DNA of 64,000 nucleotides from an uncultured Opitutia bacterium. GTDB lineage: Bacteria > Verrucomicrobiota > Verrucomicrobiia > Opitutales > Opitutaceae. The stretch lies in NCBI GenBank assembly GCA_903862955.1, contig CAIPAH010000004.1, positions 62,001-126,000 of the forward strand. Direction: 5' to 3'. The position numbers and the translations under genes were made by a program. The notes under the pieces were generated by a model. The model was not told the origin of the DNA. It did no database searches and saw only the letters and a program-made list of their open reading frames with translations. Position 1 is the first letter of the stretch; each line of letters begins with the position of its first letter. Below, piece by piece: positions 48,377-57,710 of this stretch.

Positions 48377-49294
48377 TTAGATCTTCAGCGGGATGGCGAT
48401 GCGAACCGGCACCGGCTGGCCAGCCTTCAGCTTGGGCAGGAAGAGCCAGCCTTCCAAGGCCTCGGTAATGCTCCGCTGCGCATACGGGTCATCAATTCCC
48501 TGCAACGCAACCTCGGACACGGAGCCATCCTCGCGGATCGTCAACAGCGCCGAACCGGAAAGGTTCAGGGGTGCATGCTCCGGGGCGAAAACCGGTCTGG
48601 GGGTGACCGCCGGAACGGCGTCGTGGTCCTGCCCTTTGAATCGCTCGAGATACATCCCCAGTGAGGTGGCGAATCGATGGCGATGCCGCAGGGAGTAGTA
48701 GGTCCAGGCGTAGTCCGCGTCGGTCGTTCGGACTTCGCGGCCGGCATCATCGAAGATCTGGATGAAGAATTTCGGCTCAGGGAGCGAGGTCAGCCGGTTG
48801 ACGAACAGCTTCACTTTGACGGTTTGTCCGGCCGGCAGTTCGGGCAACTCGTGAAGAAATACATCAGCCGGGACAGTGTAAGTGGGATGGTGGGTGAATT
48901 GCTCCAGCGAATAGAAGACGATGACCGCAAACCCCATCTTGATGGTCTTGGTCGCAGTCAGGGGGACTTCGACGCTGGTGGATCCTTCCTGGCTGAAAGG
49001 AGCCCGGACCCCATGACCAATCACCCGGATGGTTAGGTCGCCTCCCAGCGAACCTCGGGGGGCGGCGATGAAATTGTCACCAAAGCCGTCGCCATCCTCG
49101 AGGTTGTACACGGGGGTTGAACGGACGAGTTGCAGCTCACCGTCAACTTTCACGTAGGGATCGGTCTCCTGCACTTTGACGACCGGCAACATTTTGCCGT
49201 GATACCGCACGGTGACAGTCGTGGGGTGGGGCGCCACGGCCCTCAGTCCCGGTGAAAGGCAGCAAAGGCCCAGCAAGTAGAGAAGGGGTTTCAC
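48377..49294 (-). CDS. Hypothetical exported protein with TonB-C-like C-terminal domain, copy 1 (GTG start)
   Basis: VKPLLYLLGLCCLSPGLRAV signal; C-term LNLSGSALLTIREDGSVSEVALQGIDDPYAQRSITEALEGWLFLPKLKAGQPVPVRIAIPLKI. Confidence 0.65.
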   Translation of the reverse strand: MKPLLYLLGLCCLSPGLRAVAPHPTTVTVRYHGKMLPVVKVQETDPYVKVDGELQLVRSTPVYNLEDGDGFGDNFIAAPRGSLGGDLTIRVIGHGVRAPFSQEGSTSVEVPLTATKTIKMGFAVIVFYSLEQFTHHPTYTVPADVFLHELPELPAGQTVKVKLFVNRLTSLPEPKFFIQIFDDAGREVRTTDADYAWTYYSLRHRHRFATSLGMYLERFKGQDHDAVPAVTPRPVFAPEHAPLNLSGSALLTIREDGSVSEVALQGIDDPYAQRSITEALEGWLFLPKLKAGQPVPVRIAIPLKI

Positions 49295-49310
49295 CGAGAA
49301 AAGGCCGGAT

Positions 49311-50207
49311 TCAGAACCGCAGCGGGACGCTAACGGTCGTGAATTCCGGCTGGCCGGCGGTGAGTTTCGGCAGGAACAGCCAGCCACCCAGCGCCTCGAT
49401 GACGCTGTTGCGGGCGCTGTCATTGCCGATCATGCCCGCGTCGACATCGGTGACCGTGCCGTCGGCCCCGACGCTGAGTGTAACGGTGATCTCCCCGGTC
49501 GGCAGCACGGCGCCGGCCCGAAAGACGGGGCCAACCATGAGAAAAGGCACCGCCTCGTGATCGGCGGTCGGATATTTGGCCTGATATTTCGTGATCGCCG
49601 CCGCCAAGCGGGCGCGGTCCCGGGCTGCGTAATACTGCCAGGCATAACTCAGGTCGTTGGTTCGCACTTCCCGGCCGGTGTCGTCAAAGATCTGGATGAA
49701 ATACATCGGGGTGATCGTGCGGGGCAGCGCGTGCACGGTCATTTTGAACTTCACCGCCTTCTCCGCCGGCAACTCGGGCAACTCGCGCACGAGGATCTCC
49801 GCCTGATTCAGGCCGGAAAACATGACGACGACAGCGTAGCCGCCCTTGATGGTCTTCCACGCCTTCAGTTCCATCGGCACCTCAATGTCCCCTTGGTTCA
49901 GGGCGGAAACGTCGTAGGTGTTGGCGCCAATGAGCTGGAATTGGAACTTGCCACCCAGCCCGCCCCGTGGCGCTTCCACGAAATTGCTGCTGTAGCCGGA
50001 GGCTCGGTCCAACACATACACCGGATCCGAGCGCACGAGGACTTCCTTGCCCACCACCATGACATAGGGGTCGTCGTGGTGCACGCGCACCACGGGCAGC
50101 ATTTCGCCGCCGTACCTCACCTTGAGCACGGACGGACGGGGGGCCACGGCCAGGAGTGTCGGAGCGAGGAGACAGAAACCGAGGAGCAGGGCAGCGGGGT
50201 TTTTCAT
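49311..50207 (-). CDS. Hypothetical exported protein with TonB-C-like C-terminal domain, copy 2 (paralog of upstream neighbour)
   Basis: MKNPAALLLGFCLLAPTLLAVAPRPS; shared blocks with copy 1 (MLPVVxV..DPYV; LVRS.PVY.L; APRGxLGG; EALxGWLFLPKLxAGQP). Confidence 0.7.
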   Translation of the reverse strand: MKNPAALLLGFCLLAPTLLAVAPRPSVLKVRYGGEMLPVVRVHHDDPYVMVVGKEVLVRSDPVYVLDRASGYSSNFVEAPRGGLGGKFQFQLIGANTYDVSALNQGDIEVPMELKAWKTIKGGYAVVVMFSGLNQAEILVRELPELPAEKAVKFKMTVHALPRTITPMYFIQIFDDTGREVRTNDLSYAWQYYAARDRARLAAAITKYQAKYPTADHEAVPFLMVGPVFRAGAVLPTGEITVTLSVGADGTVTDVDAGMIGNDSARNSVIEALGGWLFLPKLTAGQPEFTTVSVPLRF

Positions 50208-50218
50208 GGGGGAGGGGG

Positions 50219-51292
50219 TCAAAGTTTCGCAACGGCGGCCTTCTCGAGGGCCTTCAGGTTGATGTCGTGGCCAAGGCCGGGCGCGGCGGGAACACGGACG
50301 TGGCAGTCTTTGCCGATGTTGGCGTCGACGAAGATCGGGTTTCCGCGAATGAGCGTCTCGTAGTAATGGTTGTTGCGGATCGCCAGGCAGAGGTGGGTGT
50401 TCTCCACGCCCATCCCATGCACCTCGGCGCTCAGCTGGAACGAGTCCGCCAAATGCGCGACGCGCAGCGCGCCGGTGATGCCGCCCTTGTAGAAGAAGCT
50501 CGTGCGCACCATGTCGGCCGCGCCCTGCGCGATGAAATCCGCGACGTTGTAGTGGCAGCCGTCGGACGTCTCGGCCGCGAGCACCGGGATGTCGAGCTGC
50601 TCGCAGAGCCGGCGATAGGCGTTGATGCTGAACTCGCGCATCGGCTCCTCGTACCAAAGATAACCGGCCTCCTCGAGGGCGCGGCCGAGGTAGAGCGACT
50701 CATACGGGTCGAATCCCGCCGAGCCGTCATACATCAATGCGATGTCCGGACCGACGTGCTTTCGCAGCGCCTGGCACAGCGCGGCGTCCTTCCGCGCGTC
50801 GCCCCAGGCGTGGAGCTTGATGGCGCGAAACCCGCGGGCGAGGCACTGGTCGGCGACGTCGAGGAATTCCTCCGTCGTGCGGTAGGTCACGGTGCTGGCG
50901 TAAGCCTCGATCGTGTCCCGATAGCCGCCGAGCAGCTGGTAGAGCGGCAGCTTCGCGGCCTTGGCCGTGATGTCCCACAATGCGGCGTCCACCACGCCCA
51001 TCATATACATCGGCAGCTCCTCGATGCGGTCGATTTCCCACAGTTCGTGCCAGAGCAGCTCCTTCATCAATGGGTCTTTGCCCAGCAACCACGGCTTGAG
51101 CCGGCGAGCGATGAGGTCGAAGGCAATCGGCCCCCGCATCGCGCAGCTCCAGCCCTCGATGCCCTCGTCCGTCACGAGCCGCAGCCACGTCTGCTGTGTG
51201 ACCGGGTCACTGCCGGGCAGACCGCGGCGCCAGACAAACGGCACCTTGGTCTTGGTGAGCACGACGTAGGCATGAACGGCGATGATCTTCAT
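50219..51292 (-). CDS. Mandelate racemase/muconate lactonizing enzyme family (enolase superfamily) protein
   Basis: AIKLHAWGDARKDAALC, DIALMYDGSAGFDPYESL, LWYEEPM, LAAETSDG, AEVHGMG metal/acid-base positions. Confidence 0.9.
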   Translation of the reverse strand: MKIIAVHAYVVLTKTKVPFVWRRGLPGSDPVTQQTWLRLVTDEGIEGWSCAMRGPIAFDLIARRLKPWLLGKDPLMKELLWHELWEIDRIEELPMYMMGVVDAALWDITAKAAKLPLYQLLGGYRDTIEAYASTVTYRTTEEFLDVADQCLARGFRAIKLHAWGDARKDAALCQALRKHVGPDIALMYDGSAGFDPYESLYLGRALEEAGYLWYEEPMREFSINAYRRLCEQLDIPVLAAETSDGCHYNVADFIAQGAADMVRTSFFYKGGITGALRVAHLADSFQLSAEVHGMGVENTHLCLAIRNNHYYETLIRGNPIFVDANIGKDCHVRVPAAPGLGHDINLKALEKAAVAKL

Positions 51293-51466
51293 GGGGAAGT
51301 GACGAGTGACGAGACAGGGTCGGGGTGCGGGCAAGATGCAGAAGCGGCCGGTCTTCGCCGATAGAAAAATTACGCGAGGGGTTGTGCGTGGCCACCGGTG
51401 GGGCCCGCGACCGATGGCCTGCTCTCGTCACTTGTCACTCATCCCTCGTCACTTCAGCCTGCCGGC

Positions 51467-51628
51467 ATGTTCGACCTCACGGGCAAGACGGCGCTGGTCA
51501 CGGGAGCGGGTTCCGGTCTCGGGCGTGCGATCGCCCAGCGGTTCGCCGCCGCCGGCGCGCGCGAGATAGACGTGGACGAAGCCGGCGGTTGCGAGACCGC
51601 GGACGGCGGCTGGAGCGCTGGAAAATAG
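51467..51628 (+). pseudogene. Truncated short-chain dehydrogenase/reductase (SDR) N-terminus remnant
   Basis: MFDLTGKTALVTGAGSGLGRAIAQRFAAAGAREIDVDEAGGCETADGGWSAGK* contains the TGxxxGxG nucleotide-binding motif then stops; next ATG follows the stop directly. Confidence 0.7.
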
Positions 51629-52588
51629 ATGGAGCTGCCCCTCCAGGTCATCCCGCATCCCTCGCGGCACGCGGCCTTCACGCCGGCTGACGCCCTGGAG
51701 CGGCTGGGACTGCGCGCGGATCGCCTTGCCTTCGGCCTCGCGGGAATCGGCGGCGCGTGGGGCGAGGTGGATCAGGGCGTCGCCCGCGAGACCTTGCGGC
51801 AGGCGATCGAGGCGGGCGTCGGCGTGTTCGACGTCGCGCCGGCCTACGGCACGGCGGAAAAGCTTTTGGGCGAGGCGCTCGCCGGGTGGCGCGGTCCCCG
51901 TCCGGTGGTCAGCACGAAAGTCGGCCGGATGCCGGGCCTCAGCGGGCACGTCGGGGTTTTCGACTACTCCAGTGCCACAATGCGGGACTCACTGCAGCGC
52001 AGCCTGGACACGCTCGGACTGCCGACGGTGGACCTGCTGTTTCTGCACGAGCCGGAGATGGTGCCCGTGGAGCAACGGGCGCGCGTGGTGGAAGTGTTGC
52101 GGCAGATGCAGGCCGACGGGCTGACGCGGCGCCTGGGCCTCGGCGGCGGGGATGGTCCGGGTTGGTCCAGGTTCATCGAGTCCGGCTGCTTCGACGTCGT
52201 GATGCTGTTCCGGCGGCTCGACGCCTGCATCCTCGACGGGATGACGGCCGATGTGCCGCGCGTGAAGGCGGCGGGACTGGCGATTTACGGGGCGAGTCCG
52301 CTGCACATGGGTCTGCTCGGGTCGCGCCATGAGGAATTCATCCGCGAGCGGCCGGAGTGGGTCTGGGCGCAACCGATCCAGCGCGCGATCCGGCTGCGCG
52401 CCCTCGCCGAGCGGCACGGCCTGTCCCTTTCCACGCTGGCCCACCGCTTCATGTTCAGCGTGGCCGAGATTGACCGCACGGTGATCGGCGCGCGGAGCCC
52501 CGCCGAACTCACCGCCGCGCTCGCGGATTTTTCCGCCGGCCCGCTGCCGGCTGCGTTGTTCGAGGAAGTCTGCGCCACGTCGCGTTGA
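51629..52588 (+). CDS. Aldo/keto reductase (D-threo-aldose/pyridoxal dehydrogenase-like)
   Basis: LAFGLAGIGGAWGEVDQGVARETLRQAIEAGVGVFDVAPAYGTAEKLLGEALAG; STKVGR; IGARSPAEL. Confidence 0.83.
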   Translation: MELPLQVIPHPSRHAAFTPADALERLGLRADRLAFGLAGIGGAWGEVDQGVARETLRQAIEAGVGVFDVAPAYGTAEKLLGEALAGWRGPRPVVSTKVGRMPGLSGHVGVFDYSSATMRDSLQRSLDTLGLPTVDLLFLHEPEMVPVEQRARVVEVLRQMQADGLTRRLGLGGGDGPGWSRFIESGCFDVVMLFRRLDACILDGMTADVPRVKAAGLAIYGASPLHMGLLGSRHEEFIRERPEWVWAQPIQRAIRLRALAERHGLSLSTLAHRFMFSVAEIDRTVIGARSPAELTAALADFSAGPLPAALFEEVCATSR

Positions 52589-53742
52589 AGACCGAGTTCG
52601 GCGGCCGGAACCAAGATCGGCTTGAGGTGGCTTCGCGCTTCTGTTTGCTCGGCCGCATTAACCCGACCCGTGTTATCTGTTGCGCCGTCGTGATGCTGGC
52701 GGCGTTGGTGAGGGCCCAATCGCAGCCCGCGGACGGTCCACCCAAGGTGCTCGAACCGGCCCCGCTGGAATATCCGGCCAAGCTAAGAGAACAGCGGATC
52801 ACGGGCTGGGCCAGGATTGCGCTGCGCATCGGTGAGCAGGGCGAAATCACCGAGGCCAAGGTAAACGAGGAGACCACGAGCGAATTTGGCCAGGCCGCGC
52901 TGGCGGCGGCGCGCCGGTTCAAATTTCAACCGGCCTACAAAGCCGGGCGCCCTTGCGCGATGCCCGTGATCCTCCCGTTCGTCTTTGACTTTGATGACGC
53001 CGACTTCGCGGAAATGGAGGCGCACCGCACGAAGGAAGTGCTGCCCCCGGGACCGCCGACGGTTGAAATTTCCGCGGCCCAGGATTGGCCCGAGTTGAAG
53101 GACGAAGTCCGCCCGAAAACGCCGGCGGCGCTGCAGGACAGGAATTGGATGGGAGAAGCGACGATCGGTTTCGTGGTCGATGAAACCGGGATTCCCCGTG
53201 ATGTGCACCTGGTTGAGGCCACCGAAGTCGAGTGCGTCGCGCCCGCGATCGCGGCGGTTCGCCAATGGAAATTTTTCCCGGGCCGCGTGGACAACCAGCC
53301 CGTGCGGGTCGCCCTGGAGGTGCCGATCGTCTTCTTCCCGGAAAGCAACCGCAGCAATGGTGCGCGCGTGAAACCGGGGGTGAGCCGCCGGATCAACCGC
53401 TGGAAACCCGGCCCGGATGTTTCCGCCGGAAGTTTTCAGCCGCCGCGCGCCATCAAGAAAGTGATGCCGGCGTATCCCGAGGAAATGCGCTCCCTTGACA
53501 TCGATGGGGAGGTGACGGTGGAAGTGGTGATCGACGCGTTCGGCCGGGTGACCCATGTGCGCACCATCAAGGCGGAGAACATGTTTTTTGGCGTGTTGGC
53601 CGAACGGGCGTTGAGTTACTGGACCTTTGCTCCCGCCTCGCGCGGGGGAATGCCGGTGCCGTGCCGCTTCCGCCAGGGCATCCGGTTCATGCTATACGGT
53701 GGGCCCGCGAGGGCGAGTGGTGGCCATGCCGCGGGCAAGTAA
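52585..53742 (+). CDS. Protein with apparent repeated TonB-C-like domains (start uncertain)
   Basis: three successive segments of type LEPAPLEYPAKLREQRITGWARIALRIGEQGEITEAKV...RRFKFQPA; GEATIGFVVDETGIPRDVHLVEA..RQWKFFPG; KVMPAYPEEMRSLDIDGEVTVEVVIDAFGRVTHV..SYWTFAPA. Confidence 0.75.
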   Translation: MKTEFGGRNQDRLEVASRFCLLGRINPTRVICCAVVMLAALVRAQSQPADGPPKVLEPAPLEYPAKLREQRITGWARIALRIGEQGEITEAKVNEETTSEFGQAALAAARRFKFQPAYKAGRPCAMPVILPFVFDFDDADFAEMEAHRTKEVLPPGPPTVEISAAQDWPELKDEVRPKTPAALQDRNWMGEATIGFVVDETGIPRDVHLVEATEVECVAPAIAAVRQWKFFPGRVDNQPVRVALEVPIVFFPESNRSNGARVKPGVSRRINRWKPGPDVSAGSFQPPRAIKKVMPAYPEEMRSLDIDGEVTVEVVIDAFGRVTHVRTIKAENMFFGVLAERALSYWTFAPASRGGMPVPCRFRQGIRFMLYGGPARASGGHAAGK

Positions 53743-53767
53743 GGCTCGGCGACGAGGGCCGCGGCTG

Positions 53768-53823
53768 TAACCCCGGGGTTAATCCACCGGCAAGGGGATA
53801 TCGGGCGTAAAGCCCGACCTACG
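53768..53823. repeat. TAACCCCGGGGTTA palindrome plus family A repeat arm (ATATCGGGCGTAAAGCCCGACCTACG)
   Basis: sequence identity to arms at 3350, 55298 and 55471. Confidence 0.8.
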
Positions 53824-53876
53824 TGAAATGGGTGAGCGTTGACCGTGCCAATGCACGGGGCCAAGGTCGGGGCCGA

Positions 53877-55301
53877 ATGTCCGCTCCAGCGATGATCCAG
53901 CTCAGCCACGCCGAACTGTTCCGGATCCAACTGCGCGCGCGGATGCCGTTCCGCTACGGCATTGTGACGATGACGGAGGTGTCGCACGTGATCATGCGGC
54001 TGACGTTCGAGATCGATGGCCGCACGCACGAGGGGCTGGCGGCGGATCATTTGCCCCCGAAATGGTTCACCAAGGACCCGAACCGGCCGCTCGCCGAGGA
54101 GATTGACGAGATGCTCGTGGTCATCCGCGCCGCCGTGACCGGCGCCCGCGCGATCCAGGCAGCGACACCGTTCGCGTTCTGGCAGCAGCTTTACGCCGCG
54201 CAGGGCAAATGGGGCGTGGAGCACAAGATCCCGCCGCTGCTCGCGCATTTTGGGACGTCGCTCGTGGAGCGGGCGTTGATCGACGCGTTCTGTCAATCGA
54301 TCGGGCAGCCGTTCGCGGCGGCGCTGCGGGACAACCGCTTCGGCGTGGACCTGGGCGCGGTGCACGCGCCGCTCGCGGGCACGACTCCGCGCGACTGGCT
54401 GCCGGCGTCACCGCCCGCAAAGGTTTTCTGCCGGCACACGGTGGGCCTGCTCGACCCGATCGAGGAAAACGAAATCGCGGCGGGTGAGCGCGTGCATGAC
54501 GGGCTGCCGCAGTCGCTCGCGGCGTGCGTGAAGTTTTACGGGCTGAAACATTTCAAAATCAAAATCGACGCCGACGTGGCCCGCGCGAGCGAACGGCTGC
54601 GGCGCATCGCGCCCGTGCTCGCGCGCGAGTGCGGCGGCGACTACGCGTTTTCGCTCGATGGTAACGAGAGCTTCCGCGACCCGGCGGCGTTTGCGCGGCA
54701 GATGCGCGCGCTGCTGGCGGAGCCGGCGTTGCAGGATTTCTGGCCGAAGCTGCTCTTCATCGAGCAGCCGCTGCACCGCGACGTGGCGCTGACACCCGCG
54801 GCGGACTGGTCGGCGTGGCCGGAGCGTCCGCCGATCATCATCGACGAATCCGACGCCGAAATCGGCAGCCTCCCGGCAGCGCTCGCACTCGGTTACGCCG
54901 GGACGAGCCACAAGAATTGCAAGGGCATCTTCAAGGGCGTCGCCCATGCGTGCCTGCTGGCGCAGCGCCGCGCGGCGGGAAAACCGGCGATGCTGAGCGG
55001 CGAGGACCTCACCAACGTCGGCCCTGTCGCGCTGTTGCAGGACCTGGCGGTGCAGGCGTCGCTGGGGGTGACGAGTGTGGAGCGCAACGGTCACCATTAC
55101 TTTACGGGGCTCTCGCAATTTCCGGCGGCGATCCAGCAGCACATCCTCACGCACCACGGCGATCTCTACGTGCGCAGCGCGGCGGGCTGGCCGAGGCTCG
55201 ATGTGCGGGCGGGGCAAATCGCTCTCGGCACGGTTCTCCGCGCGCCCTTCGGCTGCGCGACGGGGCTGGATCTGGGCGCGCTGGAAGCGGTGTCGGTGTA
55301 G
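53877..55301 (+). CDS. Enolase-superfamily (muconate-cycloisomerase-like) protein, large form
   Basis: LKHFKIKIDADVARASERLRRIAP (KxK), FSLDGNESF, LLFIEQPL, IIIDESDAEIGSLPAALALGYAGTSHKNCKG. Confidence 0.8.
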   Translation: MSAPAMIQLSHAELFRIQLRARMPFRYGIVTMTEVSHVIMRLTFEIDGRTHEGLAADHLPPKWFTKDPNRPLAEEIDEMLVVIRAAVTGARAIQAATPFAFWQQLYAAQGKWGVEHKIPPLLAHFGTSLVERALIDAFCQSIGQPFAAALRDNRFGVDLGAVHAPLAGTTPRDWLPASPPAKVFCRHTVGLLDPIEENEIAAGERVHDGLPQSLAACVKFYGLKHFKIKIDADVARASERLRRIAPVLARECGGDYAFSLDGNESFRDPAAFARQMRALLAEPALQDFWPKLLFIEQPLHRDVALTPAADWSAWPERPPIIIDESDAEIGSLPAALALGYAGTSHKNCKGIFKGVAHACLLAQRRAAGKPAMLSGEDLTNVGPVALLQDLAVQASLGVTSVERNGHHYFTGLSQFPAAIQQHILTHHGDLYVRSAAGWPRLDVRAGQIALGTVLRAPFGCATGLDLGALEAVSV

Positions 55302-55496
55302 GTCGGGCTTTACGCCCGATAGGCCGGTGGATGGCTGGTGAAAGGCGAGAGGCGATGGGCCAGAGGTGCGGTCGGTCGGCAGTCGTCTTTTGTGGGTCGG
55401 GCTTTAGGCCCGACAGCGGCTAGATGGATGTCGGGCGTAAAGCCCGACCCACGGAGAGGACGGAAGACAGATATCGGGCGTAAAGCCCGACCTACG
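55298..55496. repeat. Cluster of four family A arms (GTRGGTCGGGCTTTACGCCCGAT and its complements)
   Basis: arms at 55298-55322, 55392-55416, 55429-55454, 55471-55496, alternating orientation. Confidence 0.88.
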
Positions 55497-55557
55497 CGGA
55501 CGGTTCGTCCCGATCTCCCATCTCCGATCTTCGATCTCTGCGGCCTTGGGCCGCCGT

Positions 55558-56973
55558 TCACACCGACTCGAGCACCTCGCAGGCGTGCACGCAGCCGCCG
55601 GCGGTCCAGCCCATCATGTGCGGCATCTTGTATTCGTCGGCGACGTCGATGCGGCCGGTCAGGGCGTTGTATTTTTCCCAGAGCTGGCCGGTGGTCGTCA
55701 GGTTGCGCGCGCAGGTCAGGACGTATTTTTCCGCGACGCGGCGGGCGTCGGCCTTAAAACCGTGGCGCAGCAGACCCATGATCGCGGCGGTCTGGTGCGG
55801 TGGCCAGGCGTTGGGGGCGTCCCACTGGTAGGTGTTGACGGAGTTGTTGCTGCCCTCAGCACAGGCCATCACGCCGTGCGCGCGCTCGACGAGCGGGAGA
55901 TTGCGCGTGAGCGCGGCGGCCTGGACATCGGAGCAGATGCCAGACCACAGCGCGAAATAAGGCGCGGCCGAGACGACGCGGCCGGGGCGCCGGTTGGCCC
56001 AGTCGTAGTCGAAATAGAAACCCTGGTCCTCGTGCCAGAGATACTCGTCCACGAGGGCACGGCGGCGGGCGGCGCGTTCCCGCCAGACGGTTTCCGCGTC
56101 GGCCAGGCCGAGTTCGCGGGCGAAATCGCCGGCGATGGTTTCGAACTGGTAGAGGATGGCGTTCGTGTCCACCGGGTTGAAATCCGCCGCGCGCTGGTCG
56201 AAGCGCGGGTTGAAGTCCCAGACCTCGCACTCCGCCATCTTGTGGTGGAGGTAGCGCAGACGCGCGACGGGATCCTCGGGGATGTCGGCGAGGCGGTGTT
56301 TGATGACGTCGTAAAAGTTGGCGAGCGTGACGGGGTCGGCGAAGTTGCCGCAGGTGGCGAGGCCGTTGGGCGCGACGCGCAGGGCCATCCAGAAGGCGTA
56401 TTCCTTCACGAGCGCGGCGTAGGCGCGGGCGAGCCAGACCTTGTCGCGGGAGTGCGCGTAGATCTCGGCGAACAGCACGGCGGAGACGGGGACTTGGGTG
56501 CGGTTGAGCGCGATCTTGACGGAGATGTTGGGCACGAAGCCGAGGCGCTCGAGGAGGTAGATGACATTCTCGGCGTTGTTGAGCGCCTGGTCGAAGCGGC
56601 CCTGGCGGATGAGACCGAGGTTGGTGAAGTAGGTGTCCCAATAGAAAAAGAGCCACATGCTCGGGTCCGTGGACGGGACGGTGTGGGGGCGGGGGAGGGA
56701 AATTTCCTTGGGGGTCTCCTCGCGAGACACGCGGAAAGTATTTTCCCAGTTGGCGTCGATGTAGGACCGCGTGGCGGCGATGGCGTCGGCGAGATTCAAG
56801 CTGGCGATGAAGAACGGGGAATTTGCCGGAGGCAATTCTGGCAAAATGAACGTTCGGCGCGGGAATAGGTGGTCGTCGATTTCCACATCGACGATCGGCG
56901 CCGGTCGGAGGCCGGCGCCCATCCGCAGGGCGCTTCCTCCAGGCGCCGACCGGCTGGCAATTCCGTCCAGCAC
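55558..56973 (-). CDS. Trehalase/GH37-GH63-like (alpha/alpha)6 glycosidase
   Basis: DPSMWLFFYWDTYFTNLGLIRQGRFDQALNNAENVIYLLERLGFVPN; NTYQWDAPNAWPPHQTAAIMGLLRHG; EKYNALTGR. Confidence 0.83.
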   Translation of the reverse strand: MLDGIASRSAPGGSALRMGAGLRPAPIVDVEIDDHLFPRRTFILPELPPANSPFFIASLNLADAIAATRSYIDANWENTFRVSREETPKEISLPRPHTVPSTDPSMWLFFYWDTYFTNLGLIRQGRFDQALNNAENVIYLLERLGFVPNISVKIALNRTQVPVSAVLFAEIYAHSRDKVWLARAYAALVKEYAFWMALRVAPNGLATCGNFADPVTLANFYDVIKHRLADIPEDPVARLRYLHHKMAECEVWDFNPRFDQRAADFNPVDTNAILYQFETIAGDFARELGLADAETVWRERAARRRALVDEYLWHEDQGFYFDYDWANRRPGRVVSAAPYFALWSGICSDVQAAALTRNLPLVERAHGVMACAEGSNNSVNTYQWDAPNAWPPHQTAAIMGLLRHGFKADARRVAEKYVLTCARNLTTTGQLWEKYNALTGRIDVADEYKMPHMMGWTAGGCVHACEVLESV

Positions 56974-57048
56974 TCAGACTCCCACCTGCCGCACCAACAG
57001 CGGGCTTTCCTCAGGCGGCCAAAACTGCTTAACCACGCTGCGTCACGG

Positions 57049-57124
57049 GGGCCGATAGCTTAATGGTTAAAGCAGAGGACTCATAATCCTTTGAGTCTGG
57101 GTTCGAGTCCCAGTCGGCCCACCA
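57049..57124 (+). tRNA. tRNA with CAT anticodon (tRNA-Ile2 candidate, or tRNA-Met)
   Basis: GGGCCGA/TCGGCCC acceptor stem, anticodon loop CTCATAA, T-arm CTGGGTTCGAGTCCCAG, encoded ACCA end; D-loop and anticodon arm look closer to Ile(CAU) than to Met. Confidence 0.9.
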
Positions 57125-57382
57125 AAACGCCTCGCGGGAGGGTGAATCACCTGAAAGGGATGACCTTTCTGCGAGCTGGCGGGTTTGGGCCGAGCACCGA
57201 ACCTGTGGGCTATCCGGCCGCTGCCATTAGGAGTACTGTCGAAGCATCCGCGTAGAGAGGGCTAAAAGTTATAGCATCCGATAAAGTCCTTAATTCGTTA
57301 CAGGAAAACGCCCTTATTTCGTCGACAGTCCAGGCACAAACGGGGCATTCTTCTTCGCTCCGCAAGTTGCTGATTTGCACCC

Positions 57383-57710
57383 ATGCGCACGTTTCACCCC
57401 ACGGTTGCAGTTCGATTCTTAGCCCTGCTGGCGGCGATCGCCCTATTGCTTGCGCTGGCGACCCCGGCCAGCGCGACGACGGTCATCGCGCCGGACTTTA
57501 ATGGGCTTGTCAGCCAAGCGGACTATGTGGTCCGGGCAGTCGTCAAGTCAGTGACTTGCGAATACCGCACCACGCCCCGCGGTAAGGCCATCTTCACCAA
57601 GGTGGAATTGCAGGTGTTGGAAACGATTACGGGCACGCCGCCGTCGCCGCTGGTGCTCGACCTGTTGGGCGGCACGGTTGACGGGGTGACGCTGCAGGTA
57701 TCGGGCCACG
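57383..57710 (+). pseudogene. 5' portion of an exported hypothetical protein, apparently truncated at ~57.71 kb
   Basis: MRTFHPTVAVRFLALLAAIALLLALATPASATTVIAPDFNGLVSQADYVVRAVVKSVTCEYR...LQVLETITGTPPSPLVLDLLGGTVDGVTLQVSG, then low-complexity sequence that is the antisense of the neighbouring acyltransferase. Confidence 0.6.
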
